64,000 bases of DNA from CAVQBL01 sp963710715 (GTDB lineage: Bacteria > Pseudomonadota > Gammaproteobacteria > DSM-16500): positions 186,001 to 250,000 of the forward strand of contig CAVQBL010000018.1 in NCBI GenBank assembly GCA_963710715.1. The letters run 5' to 3'. Below the pieces are notes generated by a model, which was not told where the DNA came from, searched no databases, and saw nothing but the letters and a program-made list of their open reading frames with translations. Within the stretch, counting starts at the first letter, position 1. Each line of letters begins with the position of its first letter. Of the stretch, positions 52,668 to 60,590 are shown piece after piece. The translations under genes and the position numbers were made by a program.

Positions 52668-53399
52668 ATGAAGAAGTGGCTACATAAGTTTATATTGATG
52701 ATGGTAATATTCTTGCTTGCCGGACAAGTTGCAGCGAGCCAGCAAGATCCTTATGAGAAATTTAATCGTGTCATGTATCGTTTTAATGATATTTTCGATA
52801 CCGTTCTGCTTAAACCACTAGCTAAATTTTACAATGCCTTTGTTCCAAAGCCTCTGGCAAAAGGTTTTAGTAATTTCTTCAGCAATATTGATAATGTTCC
52901 TACCATTATCAACGATGTATTGCAAGGAAACTTTTACCAAGCAGCCAATGATATGTGGCGTTTAAGTATAAATAGTACAGTAGGTATTTTGGGATTCTTT
53001 GATGTCGCAGCTCCCATTGGATTAGCGCCAAATGCTGAAGACTTTGGATTGACCTTAGCTCGTTGGGGATATAGGAATTCAAATTACTTAGTCTTACCTT
53101 TCCTCGGACCTACCACGGTACGTGATGGTGTATTTGGTTGGCCAATCAATTACTATGGTATGACAATTTACCCCTACATCCGTCCTACTTGGAAGCGTTA
53201 TGCCCTTTATGGGTTTGGTGTGGTTGTTAAACGTGCTGACTTTCTGCGTTACCAAGATATATTTGAGCAAGTAACTATTGATAAGTATGTATTTATGCGT
53301 GATGCATTCTTACAGCATCGCAATTATCTGATTGAGCGTAATAAGCAACGCAATTGCTGCCAAAAATATAAAAACAATAATTCTAATTCTAGCGACTAA
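52668..53399 (+). CDS. mlaA: Outer-membrane phospholipid-removal protein MlaA (VacJ)
   Basis: A 243-residue protein of the MlaA family, which extracts misplaced phospholipids from the outer leaflet of the outer membrane and hands them to MlaC. After a signal peptide (residues 1-24) come QQDPYEKFNRVMYRFNDIFD, FVPKPLAKGFSNFFSNIDNV, NSTVGILGFFDVAAPIGL, DFGLTLARWGY and YLVLPFLGPTTVRDGVFGW. The usual lipobox cysteine is missing (LLAGQVAASQQ), so this version would be a soluble periplasmic or integral protein. The C-terminus is short and basic. Confidence 0.88.
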   Translation: MKKWLHKFILMMVIFLLAGQVAASQQDPYEKFNRVMYRFNDIFDTVLLKPLAKFYNAFVPKPLAKGFSNFFSNIDNVPTIINDVLQGNFYQAANDMWRLSINSTVGILGFFDVAAPIGLAPNAEDFGLTLARWGYRNSNYLVLPFLGPTTVRDGVFGWPINYYGMTIYPYIRPTWKRYALYGFGVVVKRADFLRYQDIFEQVTIDKYVFMRDAFLQHRNYLIERNKQRNCCQKYKNNNSNSSD

Positions 53400-53409
53400 A
53401 GAGTCTATT

Positions 53410-53889
53410 GTGTTTCACATTGCATTATACGAGCCTGAAATTCCCCCTAATACGGGGAATATTATTCGTCTTTGTGCCAATACAGGTGTGGCATTACATC
53501 TTATTCACCCACTCGGTTTTGCTCCTGACGATAAACAATTACGGCGTGCAGGATTGGACTATCATGCATGGACTAGTACCTATCAGCATAAAAATTATGC
53601 CGCGTTTATTGAGCAGTTAAAACCTAAACGTTTATTTGCATTTTCTACACGCGGGCATAGTAACTATGCGGATATTCTTTATCAGCCTGAAGATGTATTT
53701 CTATTTGGGCCCGAAACACGCGGATTACCACAAACATTGTTAGATACGTTTTCTGGCGAGAGTATTATTCGTATACCCATGCTGTCTTCCTCGCGTAGTT
53801 TAAATCTTTCCAATGCAGTATCCGTCGTTGTTTATGAAGCTTGGAGGCAGCATGGATTTAACTCTGTGAGGAAAGAATTAACGGAGTGA
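53410..53889 (+). CDS. trmL: tRNA (cytidine/uridine-2'-O-)-methyltransferase TrmL
   Basis: A 159-residue SPOUT methyltransferase that modifies position 34 of tRNA-Leu. Start is GTG 53410, six bases after AAAGAG; the family begins at FHIALYEPEIPPNTGNIIRL, so the longer frame from 53332 inside mlaA is rejected. GPETRGLP (about residue 105) and SLNLSNAVSVVVYEAWRQ form the knotted S-adenosylmethionine site. It follows mlaA by ten bases and precedes the icmR/icmQ-like pair by 33. Confidence 0.95.
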   Translation: MFHIALYEPEIPPNTGNIIRLCANTGVALHLIHPLGFAPDDKQLRRAGLDYHAWTSTYQHKNYAAFIEQLKPKRLFAFSTRGHSNYADILYQPEDVFLFGPETRGLPQTLLDTFSGESIIRIPMLSSSRSLNLSNAVSVVVYEAWRQHGFNSVRKELTE

Positions 53890-53922
53890 CTGTGCTATCC
53901 TTAAATATGAGGTAAGAGTGGT

Positions 53923-54117
53923 ATGGTAGATATTAATTCTTTGAATACGGCAACTAAGAGCGTTTTGCGGGAAATTGCAAAACAGGCTTATGCGCTTGCT
54001 ATAGGATTACAAAATGCTGCTCCTCCGCAAGAGAGTAGTACAGTACCTAAATCTGTCCAGTATCTTTTTGAAACATCGATGCAACTAGAGAAAACGAGTG
54101 ATGAGATTACAGAATAA
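53923..54117 (+). CDS. Small acidic protein, probable IcmR-like (FIR) partner of IcmQ
   Basis: A 64-residue protein: MVDINSLNTATKSVLREIAK, QAYALAIGLQNAAP, a proline/serine linker, then SVQYLFETSMQLEKTSDEIT. Two amphipathic helices with a flexible middle fit the FIR group, the very fast-evolving proteins that replace Legionella IcmR upstream of icmQ in other species and bind its N-terminal helices. Assignment rests on position (directly upstream, TAATG overlap with icmQ), size and helix pattern, not on sequence similarity. GAGGTAAGAG is the ribosome binding site. Confidence 0.5.
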   Translation: MVDINSLNTATKSVLREIAKQAYALAIGLQNAAPPQESSTVPKSVQYLFETSMQLEKTSDEITE

Positions 54118-54689
54118 TGCCTATAGATGATCAAGAAAAAAAGCTACAGTTGGTAAAGTTAGTTCGTGATGCGATTGAACGCGATGATGCATTGCGTGAA
54201 AAATATCAAATGGGGAATAAATTTCGTTTTATACGCGAGCGTTTACATGAGTTATTGGAGCGCTTAGAAAAGCATGCGCACCTTGTTGTAGGCGAAGTAA
54301 AAAAATCAACATTTAATTTAGCTGAGGATGAAGCGTTAGTGTATGTTTATCTTTTTAATGCGCAAGGTGCTTCCTTAAAAAGCTGGGCAAATATGCTGAC
54401 AGCGAATGTCTTTTATGAATATAGTGTGAACCGACCCATTTATGCAGAAAAAAGCCATATTGATGCATTGTTAAAATCAAAAAGTAATAAGTCTCAGCAT
54501 GCTTTTTTAACTGTTATTATTAAACGTAGCGACATTACTAAGCCTATCAGCGAAAATTCCCTTAAAGATATCGTTGGAAGTCCACTTATTAAAGTGAAAG
54601 AAGGCGCATTGCGTTTTGATAAATTAGTGACATTTACACACAGTGGTCATATTTATAAAGTGGATGAGAATGGGGAGTTGATCCCCTAG
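54117..54689 (+). CDS. icmQ: Dot/Icm type IV secretion chaperone IcmQ
   Basis: A 190-residue protein, about the same length as Legionella IcmQ. The C-terminal domain matches what I recall of IcmQ: ALVYVYLFNAQGASLKSWAN, SVNRPIYAEKSHIDALLKSK, AFLTVIIKRSDITKP, DIVGSPLIKVKEGALRFDKL and TFTHSGHIYKVDENG. The N-terminal 55 residues (QLVKLVRDAIERDDALREKY, IRERLHELLERLEKH) are the helices that bind IcmR and membranes. IcmQ works with IcmR in the Dot/Icm system that injects effectors into host cells, and its C-terminal domain binds NAD+ in Legionella. Its presence implies a Dot/Icm apparatus elsewhere in the genome. Confidence 0.75.
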   Translation: MPIDDQEKKLQLVKLVRDAIERDDALREKYQMGNKFRFIRERLHELLERLEKHAHLVVGEVKKSTFNLAEDEALVYVYLFNAQGASLKSWANMLTANVFYEYSVNRPIYAEKSHIDALLKSKSNKSQHAFLTVIIKRSDITKPISENSLKDIVGSPLIKVKEGALRFDKLVTFTHSGHIYKVDENGELIP

Positions 54690-54733
54690 ATAGCCTTAAT
54701 TTTTTAGGCGGCTTTTGCTTGAACGAAGATCTT

Positions 54734-55654
54734 TTACCTTTTATACGTCGACTGGGGTGTTTCTATAAGTGGTTCTTGAGGTGATGCTAGGATTGCAGGC
54801 TTGGATTCCTGGCCAAAGATTTGTGCACCTGCTTTTGCATAAGGGCTTCCGCTTAACCACGCTTCAAAATTCTTTTTTGTCTCTAGATTAGTCGCTTTGC
54901 TTAAGGCCCCTTCGACTTTAGCTTGCTGTGCAGATTCTGTAGAAGGAGTTGCTTTTTCTTGGGACTTAAGATCAGATTTACTACCTGGTACTTTACCAGT
55001 ATTGATACCTAAGCGTTGATTTAATTCCAGATAGCCACGGGCTTGGAATTTACCCAGCGCAGTATTTCTATCCATATTGCCAAATCGAATGGTATCTATT
55101 TCTTGTGTTTCAGTTGTTTCTTTTTGTCCTGCTATAATTTCTCCCTCTTGTTTTTCCCGTGCTCGTTCAACAGTCATTACTGCATCAATGGTTTGTTGAT
55201 TTTGAGTGTTTTGCACTTGTATCGAAGTAGCAGCAGTGGTTGGGAGTTTCTTTTTGTTTTGGCTTAAAAGGCCTTGTTTCTCAAGATAGTTTTTGCGTTG
55301 GTCTTGTTCTGCGTCTGTTTTTTCTGCTTCGCGTTTAACTTTTTCATCAAATTTTTCATATTTTTTTTGAACTTCTTTGCGATCTTGATCTTTTAAATCT
55401 TTTGCTTTTTGCCTTTCATCTTGTGCAGTTTTGACTTTTGTTTTGGCATTAACCGCAAGCCCCGAGGAGCCAGAGCCTTGGTCATCAGAGTCTTCTTGAG
55501 GGGTGAGAGTTATTTTAGCGTTGGCAGCGCGACATGTAGCACATACGTTCCCGTATAAGGTTCCTTGTGCGCCACTAATTTGCAAAAAAGCAGCGAGAGG
55601 CTTAGAATCACCACAGGCAATACAGGTTTTTGAGAATTGCATTTTACTTTCCAT
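54734..55654 (-). CDS. Hypothetical protein with N-terminal zinc site and charged coiled coil
   Basis: A 306-residue protein convergent with icmQ. Residues C11, C14, C38 and C41 (KTCIACGDSKPL, YGNVCATCRAAN) form a four-cysteine zinc site. Residues about 75-150 are very rich in K, E, D and Q (DERQKAKDLKDQDRKEVQKK, KFDEKVKREAEKTDAEQDQR) and should form a long coiled coil or disordered arm. The C-terminal part contains NFEAWLSGSPYAKAGAQIFG and a low-complexity end. I do not recognise it. Position beside icmQ and this architecture make it a candidate secretion-linked or effector protein, but that is speculation. Confidence 0.6.
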   Translation of the reverse strand: MESKMQFSKTCIACGDSKPLAAFLQISGAQGTLYGNVCATCRAANAKITLTPQEDSDDQGSGSSGLAVNAKTKVKTAQDERQKAKDLKDQDRKEVQKKYEKFDEKVKREAEKTDAEQDQRKNYLEKQGLLSQNKKKLPTTAATSIQVQNTQNQQTIDAVMTVERAREKQEGEIIAGQKETTETQEIDTIRFGNMDRNTALGKFQARGYLELNQRLGINTGKVPGSKSDLKSQEKATPSTESAQQAKVEGALSKATNLETKKNFEAWLSGSPYAKAGAQIFGQESKPAILASPQEPLIETPQSTYKR

Positions 55655-56061
55655 AAATGACGTATTAACTATTGTAAGTTAAATGACAGCGTGCAAGTGA
55701 TTTACACGACTATATCCCTATAATTATACCATATAATTTGATCGTTATCCTTGCGAAGCGCCTCGATTAACAGGCAAAACACTTGGTTTCGAAAGAAGTC
55801 TAATTTAAAGCGTAGCTAGCTTAGCGCGAGGGGGTTAGTAGAGCAAATGTTTTATTTAGGACAAACATGGCGTTTTTGTATAAATTCAAGTGAATTTGTG
55901 CGCAAATTTGTTGCTTAATTTTAGAGGATTTTCTTGCTACAGGAACACATATTAGAGTATCCTCAGCAATCAATTGGTAGTCTAGATTTTGTACTAGGCT
56001 AATCGGTAAAGTTGTTATGCAAGTGAATAAAATGGAATGAATAAAATGGAGAGTAAAGATT
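55655..56061. other. Intergenic region upstream of hfq
   Basis: About 400 bp without a gene. Positions 55758-55801 match one arm of the inverted-repeat element at 60412-60453 (GCGCCTCGATTAACA, then AAAACACTTGGTTTCGAAAG), so it is a partial copy. The rest is AT-rich and should include the hfq promoter; I cannot choose among several weak -10-like sites. GGAGAG just before 56062 is the hfq ribosome binding site. Confidence 0.55.
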
Positions 56062-56361
56062 ATGACAAAAGGGCCATCATTACAAGATCCTTTTTTAAAT
56101 ACACTACGGAAGGAAAAAATACCGGTTTCAATTTACCTCGTTAACGGAATTAAGTTGCAAGGATTGGTTGAATCTTTCGATCAGTTTGTGGTGTTGCTGA
56201 AAAATACAGTCAGTCAAATGGTATATAAACATGCTATTTCTACTGTGGTTCCAGCGCGAAATGTTTCTTCCCCAATGGAATATAACCACACTAATAATAA
56301 TGGATCTAATGGTTCAAACAATACTAAAAAAGATGAAAACGATAAAAACGATAAAGAGTAA
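56062..56361 (+). CDS. hfq: RNA chaperone Hfq
   Basis: A 99-residue Sm-like protein that pairs small RNAs with mRNAs. Sm1 and Sm2 motifs: LQDPFLNTLRKEKIPVSIYL, VNGIKLQGLVESFDQFVVLL, MVYKHAISTVVPARNV with the YKHA RNA-contact motif. The C-terminal tail (about 30 residues) is asparagine, lysine and aspartate rich, as in other gammaproteobacteria. It starts the hfq-hflX pair. Confidence 0.97.
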   Translation: MTKGPSLQDPFLNTLRKEKIPVSIYLVNGIKLQGLVESFDQFVVLLKNTVSQMVYKHAISTVVPARNVSSPMEYNHTNNNGSNGSNNTKKDENDKNDKE

Positions 56362-56367
56362 AAAAGC

Positions 56368-57618
56368 TTGATTGATCGCCCAAAAGGCGGCGAGCTGGCT
56401 GTTCTAGTGCATATTGATTTTCCTGCTGGTGGCATGCAAGAAGACTTAATTGAATTTAAGGATCTTGCACGCTCTGCAGGAGCAGACTCTGTAGCTGTTA
56501 TCACGGGCACTCGCCAAGCGCCTGAACCTAAATACTTTGTTGGTACGGGAAAAGCAGAAGAAATTCGCGCTAGCGTAGCTCTACATCGTGCTCAATTAGC
56601 CCTTTTTAATCATGCCTTATCACCCGCACAAGAACGTAATCTAGAAAAGCTTTTACAATGCCGCGTGTTAGACCGTACCGGTTTAATTCTGGATATTTTT
56701 GCCCAGCGTGCGCGTAGTTTTGAGGGGCAATTACAAGTCGAGCTCGCTTTGTTAAAGCATCTTTCAACTCGATTAGTGAGAGGGTGGACACACCTTGAAA
56801 GACAGCGAGGCGGTATTGGGTTGCGTGGACCAGGAGAAACGCAGTTAGAAACCGATAGACGCCTCATTCGTAACCGTATTCGATTTATCATGCAGCGTCT
56901 TGTTAAAGTTCGTAAACAACGCGAGCAGAGTCGGCGTGCAAGGCGTAAAGCTGTTATTCCAACGGTTGCATTAGTGGGTTATACCAATGCTGGCAAATCA
57001 ACCTTATTTAATTATTTAACCGGTGCCTCTGCTTATGTTGCAAACCAATTATTCGCGACATTAGATCCTACATTACGTCGTGTGACTCTTCCTGAAATTG
57101 GGCCGGTTATTTTAGCAGATACAGTGGGATTTATTCGCCATTTGCCACATGACTTAGTGGAAGCATTTCGTGCTACGTTAGAAGAAGTAAGTGAAGCGGA
57201 TCTTTTACTGCATGTGATTGATTTGCATGATGCAAATAAACAAGCTGCAATGACGCAGGTCAATATAGTTTTGGAAGACATAGGTGCACAAGAAGTACCG
57301 CAATTGTTGGTTTATAACAAGATTGATCTTTGTCCTGGGGTAGAGCCAGGGCTAGTACGAGGTGCTGAATCGCGAGTCATGCGGGTCAATGTTTCTGCAC
57401 AAACGGGCGCGGGAATTGACCTATTGCAGTCAGCGTTAGTCGAGTTTTTTAGTGAAGATATTATTGAAAAACGCTTAGCTTTGGCCCCTAAAGACGCAAA
57501 ATTACGCGCTACATTGTACCGCATGGATGCTATTGTTTCTGAAACCATAGATGAAAATGGGGTGTGTCATGTGGTAGTGAGGATGCCGAAAATAGAATTT
57601 GAGAGGTTGTTCCCATAG
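56368..57618 (+). CDS. hflX: Ribosome-rescue GTPase HflX
   Basis: A 416-residue GTPase that splits stalled ribosomes under stress. The start is TTG 56368, which aligns with the family N-terminus (IDRPKGGELAVLVHIDF) and lies six bases after hfq. The HflX domain reads YFVGTGKAEEIRASVALHRA, FNHALSPAQERNLEKLLQCR, GGIGLRGPGETQLETDRRL. G motifs: LVGYTNAGKSTLFN (G1), ADTVGFIRHLPHDLVEAF (G3), VYNKIDLC (G4). Confidence 0.95.
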   Translation: MIDRPKGGELAVLVHIDFPAGGMQEDLIEFKDLARSAGADSVAVITGTRQAPEPKYFVGTGKAEEIRASVALHRAQLALFNHALSPAQERNLEKLLQCRVLDRTGLILDIFAQRARSFEGQLQVELALLKHLSTRLVRGWTHLERQRGGIGLRGPGETQLETDRRLIRNRIRFIMQRLVKVRKQREQSRRARRKAVIPTVALVGYTNAGKSTLFNYLTGASAYVANQLFATLDPTLRRVTLPEIGPVILADTVGFIRHLPHDLVEAFRATLEEVSEADLLLHVIDLHDANKQAAMTQVNIVLEDIGAQEVPQLLVYNKIDLCPGVEPGLVRGAESRVMRVNVSAQTGAGIDLLQSALVEFFSEDIIEKRLALAPKDAKLRATLYRMDAIVSETIDENGVCHVVVRMPKIEFERLFP

Positions 57619-57640
57619 ATATTGAAGAAGTCATTTTCTC

Positions 57641-57669
57641 CTCTCTCTAGCGTTTTTTGCTAGGGAGAG
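57641..57669. terminator. Hairpin between convergent hflX and the WD40 gene
   Basis: CTCTCTCTAGC (57641-57651) and GCTAGGGAGAG (57659-57669) pair with one mismatch around a seven-base T-rich loop. It lies 22 bp after hflX and 25 bp before the end of the opposite WD40 gene, a fitting place for a bidirectional terminator. No long U-tract follows on either strand. Confidence 0.45.
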
Positions 57670-57694
57670 GGTGGGGGGCTCGGCACCATGTTTT

Positions 57695-60294
57695 TTATGG
57701 TGCTGAGACGGGTGATGGATTTGACCTACACTCGGCTTTTTTTACAACAATGAGAGTACTAGCATCAGCAGAAAGCTCGTGTGATGACAACCAAAAAGGA
57801 AAGCTCTTTCTCATCTGTGCAGGAGAAAGTGTTGGACTAGCTGCTGAAGCGGGGTTACCTACTGCTCCGCGTTTTTTAAGAAATGTCTCATCCTCATCAC
57901 TTAAACCGTTAACTTTATCGATGAGAGTCTCTTGGAGATTTAGTACATGCGTAGTAGTCCAAATCAAGCGTATTTTTAATGAATTATCTTCTTTGGATAC
58001 TTGCCAATAGCGCACTGATCTATCACTACTATCTCCTGTCGCCAGAAAAATTCCCTTAGCTGTTTCATGCCAAGCAGCGTAGATTCCCGAAAGGATACCC
58101 AGGCATTTTTGGGTCTGAATATCCCACAGCTGTATGGTGTTATCAGCGCTTGTAGAAACGAGGATTCCATTTGGGCCAAAAGCGACACTTTTAACCGAAC
58201 TCCTCTGGCCTGTAAAAGTATGTAGCCATTTGTTGTTTTCAATATCCCAAAGTCTTATGTTGCCATCTTTGCTTCCCAGAGCTACCACCCCATTTAGGCC
58301 AAAAGCGACACTTGTAAATGAATCGACAGAGATTTTAAAAGCATGTAGCAATTTTTTGTTTTCAATATCCCAAAGCTCTATGTCTTCATCACTTGTCGAA
58401 GCGAGCATTCCATTTGGGCCAAAAGCGACACCTTTAACCGAACCCGCAGAGCTTTCAAAAGTATGTAGCCATTTTTTGTTTGCAATATCCCAAAGCCTTA
58501 TGGTGCCATCTTTGCTTCCCAGAGCGACCACCCCATTCGGGCCAAGGGCGACACTTTCTATCACACTCTTCTCCTCTTGAAAGATGTGCAGTAGTTGTTG
58601 GTTTCGAGCATCCCATAGTCTTATGATGGAATTATCGCTAGAAAAAGCGAGTATTCCATTTGAGTAAGCTAGGATTTTTTGAGGCCCGTGCTCATTGTTT
58701 TCGGAGGTATATAGCCACTGTCGGTTTTCAACATCCCACAGTCGTACAGTGCAATCTTGGCTACTCGATGCGAGTGTCGCACCTTCGCCAAAAGCAAGGC
58801 CTAGAATATCATCTGTATGTGTATGTCTGTTTGCGGAAAGACGTAGCGTCTTTTGGGTTTTGAATATTCCACCTTCGTATATCTCTATAACGTTAAACTT
58901 GCATGCAGCGAATGTTCCATTCGGGCCAAAGGTAAAAAGTGATGAAGAGATCTGCAAAAAGATGTGTAACAAGCTTTGGCTTTGAACATCCCACAGTCGT
59001 AAAGCTCCATCGATGCTTTTTGAAAGGAGTATTCCATTTGAACTAAAAGCTAGACTTTCAATGCGACCTGCATGGTAAAAGGTGTGAAGACATTTTCGCT
59101 TTTTAACATCCCACAGTCTTATGGTGCAATCATCGCCTCCCGAAGCAAGCGTTTCCTCTGAACTAAAGGCTAAACCTTTAATTTTATCTGTGTGGCCTTC
59201 CAACAATATTTGGTCTTGAAAATTCCAGAGCTTAATGGTGTGATCATCGATTCCCAAAGCGACAATTCCATTTGGGCTCCAGGCGATACTACAAATCTCC
59301 TTTGCGTGGTGCTCAAAGCTATAGGTATATACGCATTGTTGGCTTTGAATATGCCACTGTCTGATAGTGAGATCATTGCTTTCTGAAACGAGTAATTCAT
59401 TTGGGCCAAAGGCGACATTGTTAACACTCTTCGTATGGCCCTCAAAAGTATGTAGCCATTTTCGTTTTTCAATATCCCACAGGTTTATGGTGCCATCACC
59501 GCTTCCCGAAGCAAGTTTTTTTCCATCTGGGCCAAAGGCAATACTTTTAATGTTTTCTGTATGTTCCTTTAAAATCAGAGCTAAACTAAAGGTTCTTGTA
59601 TCGTAAAGCTGAATAGTATTACGAAAAAAAGAATATTTAACTTGATCAGGAATATCAACTCCTAGTGCTAAATAATTACCATCCAGAGAATAGCAGCAAG
59701 CATTAATGACAAAGCCGTCAGGCAAAGATAGTTTTTTTCTCCGAAATTCACCTCAGACATATTAGCCCAAGATAAATTAGCCCTTTCTAAACATGCCCCT
59801 CTAAAAAAAACACCGCGCAAATCTGCACCTTGTAGCTGGGCGTTTCTAAGAATAGCACCCTCTAATCTTGCCCCGGGAATGCGAATATGATGTAAATCGC
59901 AACCATCAAAGCTGATTTTTGCAAAATTGAGTAGGGTGATTGCATTAGAAGCTGCGATTAATTTCTTTTTTTCTTTTGAGGCATCTTTTTCACATACTTT
60001 CGAGTCTTCTATCAGCTGCCATAACCTTCGTTGCAATGTTGGATCACTACGTACTGCTTTCCCAATAAGTTCGAAGCGCAAGTAATCATTAAAATAATCT
60101 TCAATAAGGTTCCATAATTCGGGTGGTAAATAAAATGAAAATCCGAGCAAAGGAAATAATAATCGGATAATAACGTCGTCATCCTTTAATAAAGTTTCAT
60201 TTAAATCCTTAACGAGCCGATCAAGAGAAAGCGCTGTTGAAGATGGCTGAGTAGGGGAAGCTTTATCGTTAGGTGTGGGTGGTCGGATGTGCAT
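57695..60294 (-). CDS. Large F-box-like/pentapeptide/WD40 repeat protein (one apparent frameshift)
   Basis: About 866 residues when a one-base shift at an A-run near 59735 is repaired. The N-terminal 130 residues contain SFYLPPELWNLIEDYFNDYL, which has an F-box-like look. Residues about 130-190 are pentapeptide repeats (GARLEGAILRNAQLQGADLR, GACLERANLSWANMSEVNF). The rest is 12-13 WD40 repeats with strong I-R-L-W-D endings (for example GSGDGTINLWDIEKRKWLHT), enough for nearly two propellers. It is eukaryote-like, with highly similar repeats that suggest recent internal expansion. It interrupts hflX-hflK and runs against them. Candidate Dot/Icm effector or host-protein binder. If the shift is real, the two parts are separate. 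Confidence 0.7.
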
Positions 60295-60310
60295 ATTGCC
60301 TCGTTATCAA

Positions 60311-60455
60311 TAGAGTTCTTTCCAAACCCGCGTCTTTTGTTGTTACTCTTCGTTGCACCTGCGTTACGCTGCTCATGTATCAACAACATACACTCCGCTG
60401 CGTTACTCGGTGCGCCTCGATTAACAACAAAATACTCGGTTTGGAAAGAACTCTA
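60311..60455. repeat. 145-bp MITE-like element with 18-bp perfect terminal inverted repeats
   Basis: TAGAGTTCTTTCCAAACC (60311-60328) is the exact complement of 60438-60455. Pairing continues imperfectly inward (TCTTTTGTTGTTA with TTAACAACAAAAT), and a second palindrome fills the centre. Both tips are TA, as expected for Tc1/mariner-type target duplications. Related partial copies: 55758-55801 (one arm) and 52576-52590 (15-base tip). No transposase is encoded. Confidence 0.75.
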
Positions 60456-60590
60456 GTATGCTATAGTTATTTTCTGTTCATTATATATACAAACAGAAAA
60501 ATATACAACTCTTCATAGGAACTGATTGCTTCCCGGCCCATTGCCCTCTAAAATCCACAGTTTGTGAATTTAAGACGAGGCGAGAACGCT

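Noticed and set aside
58134..59606. Several plus-strand frames opposite the WD40 gene
   Set aside because: Their repeating text is the antisense of the WD40 repeats.
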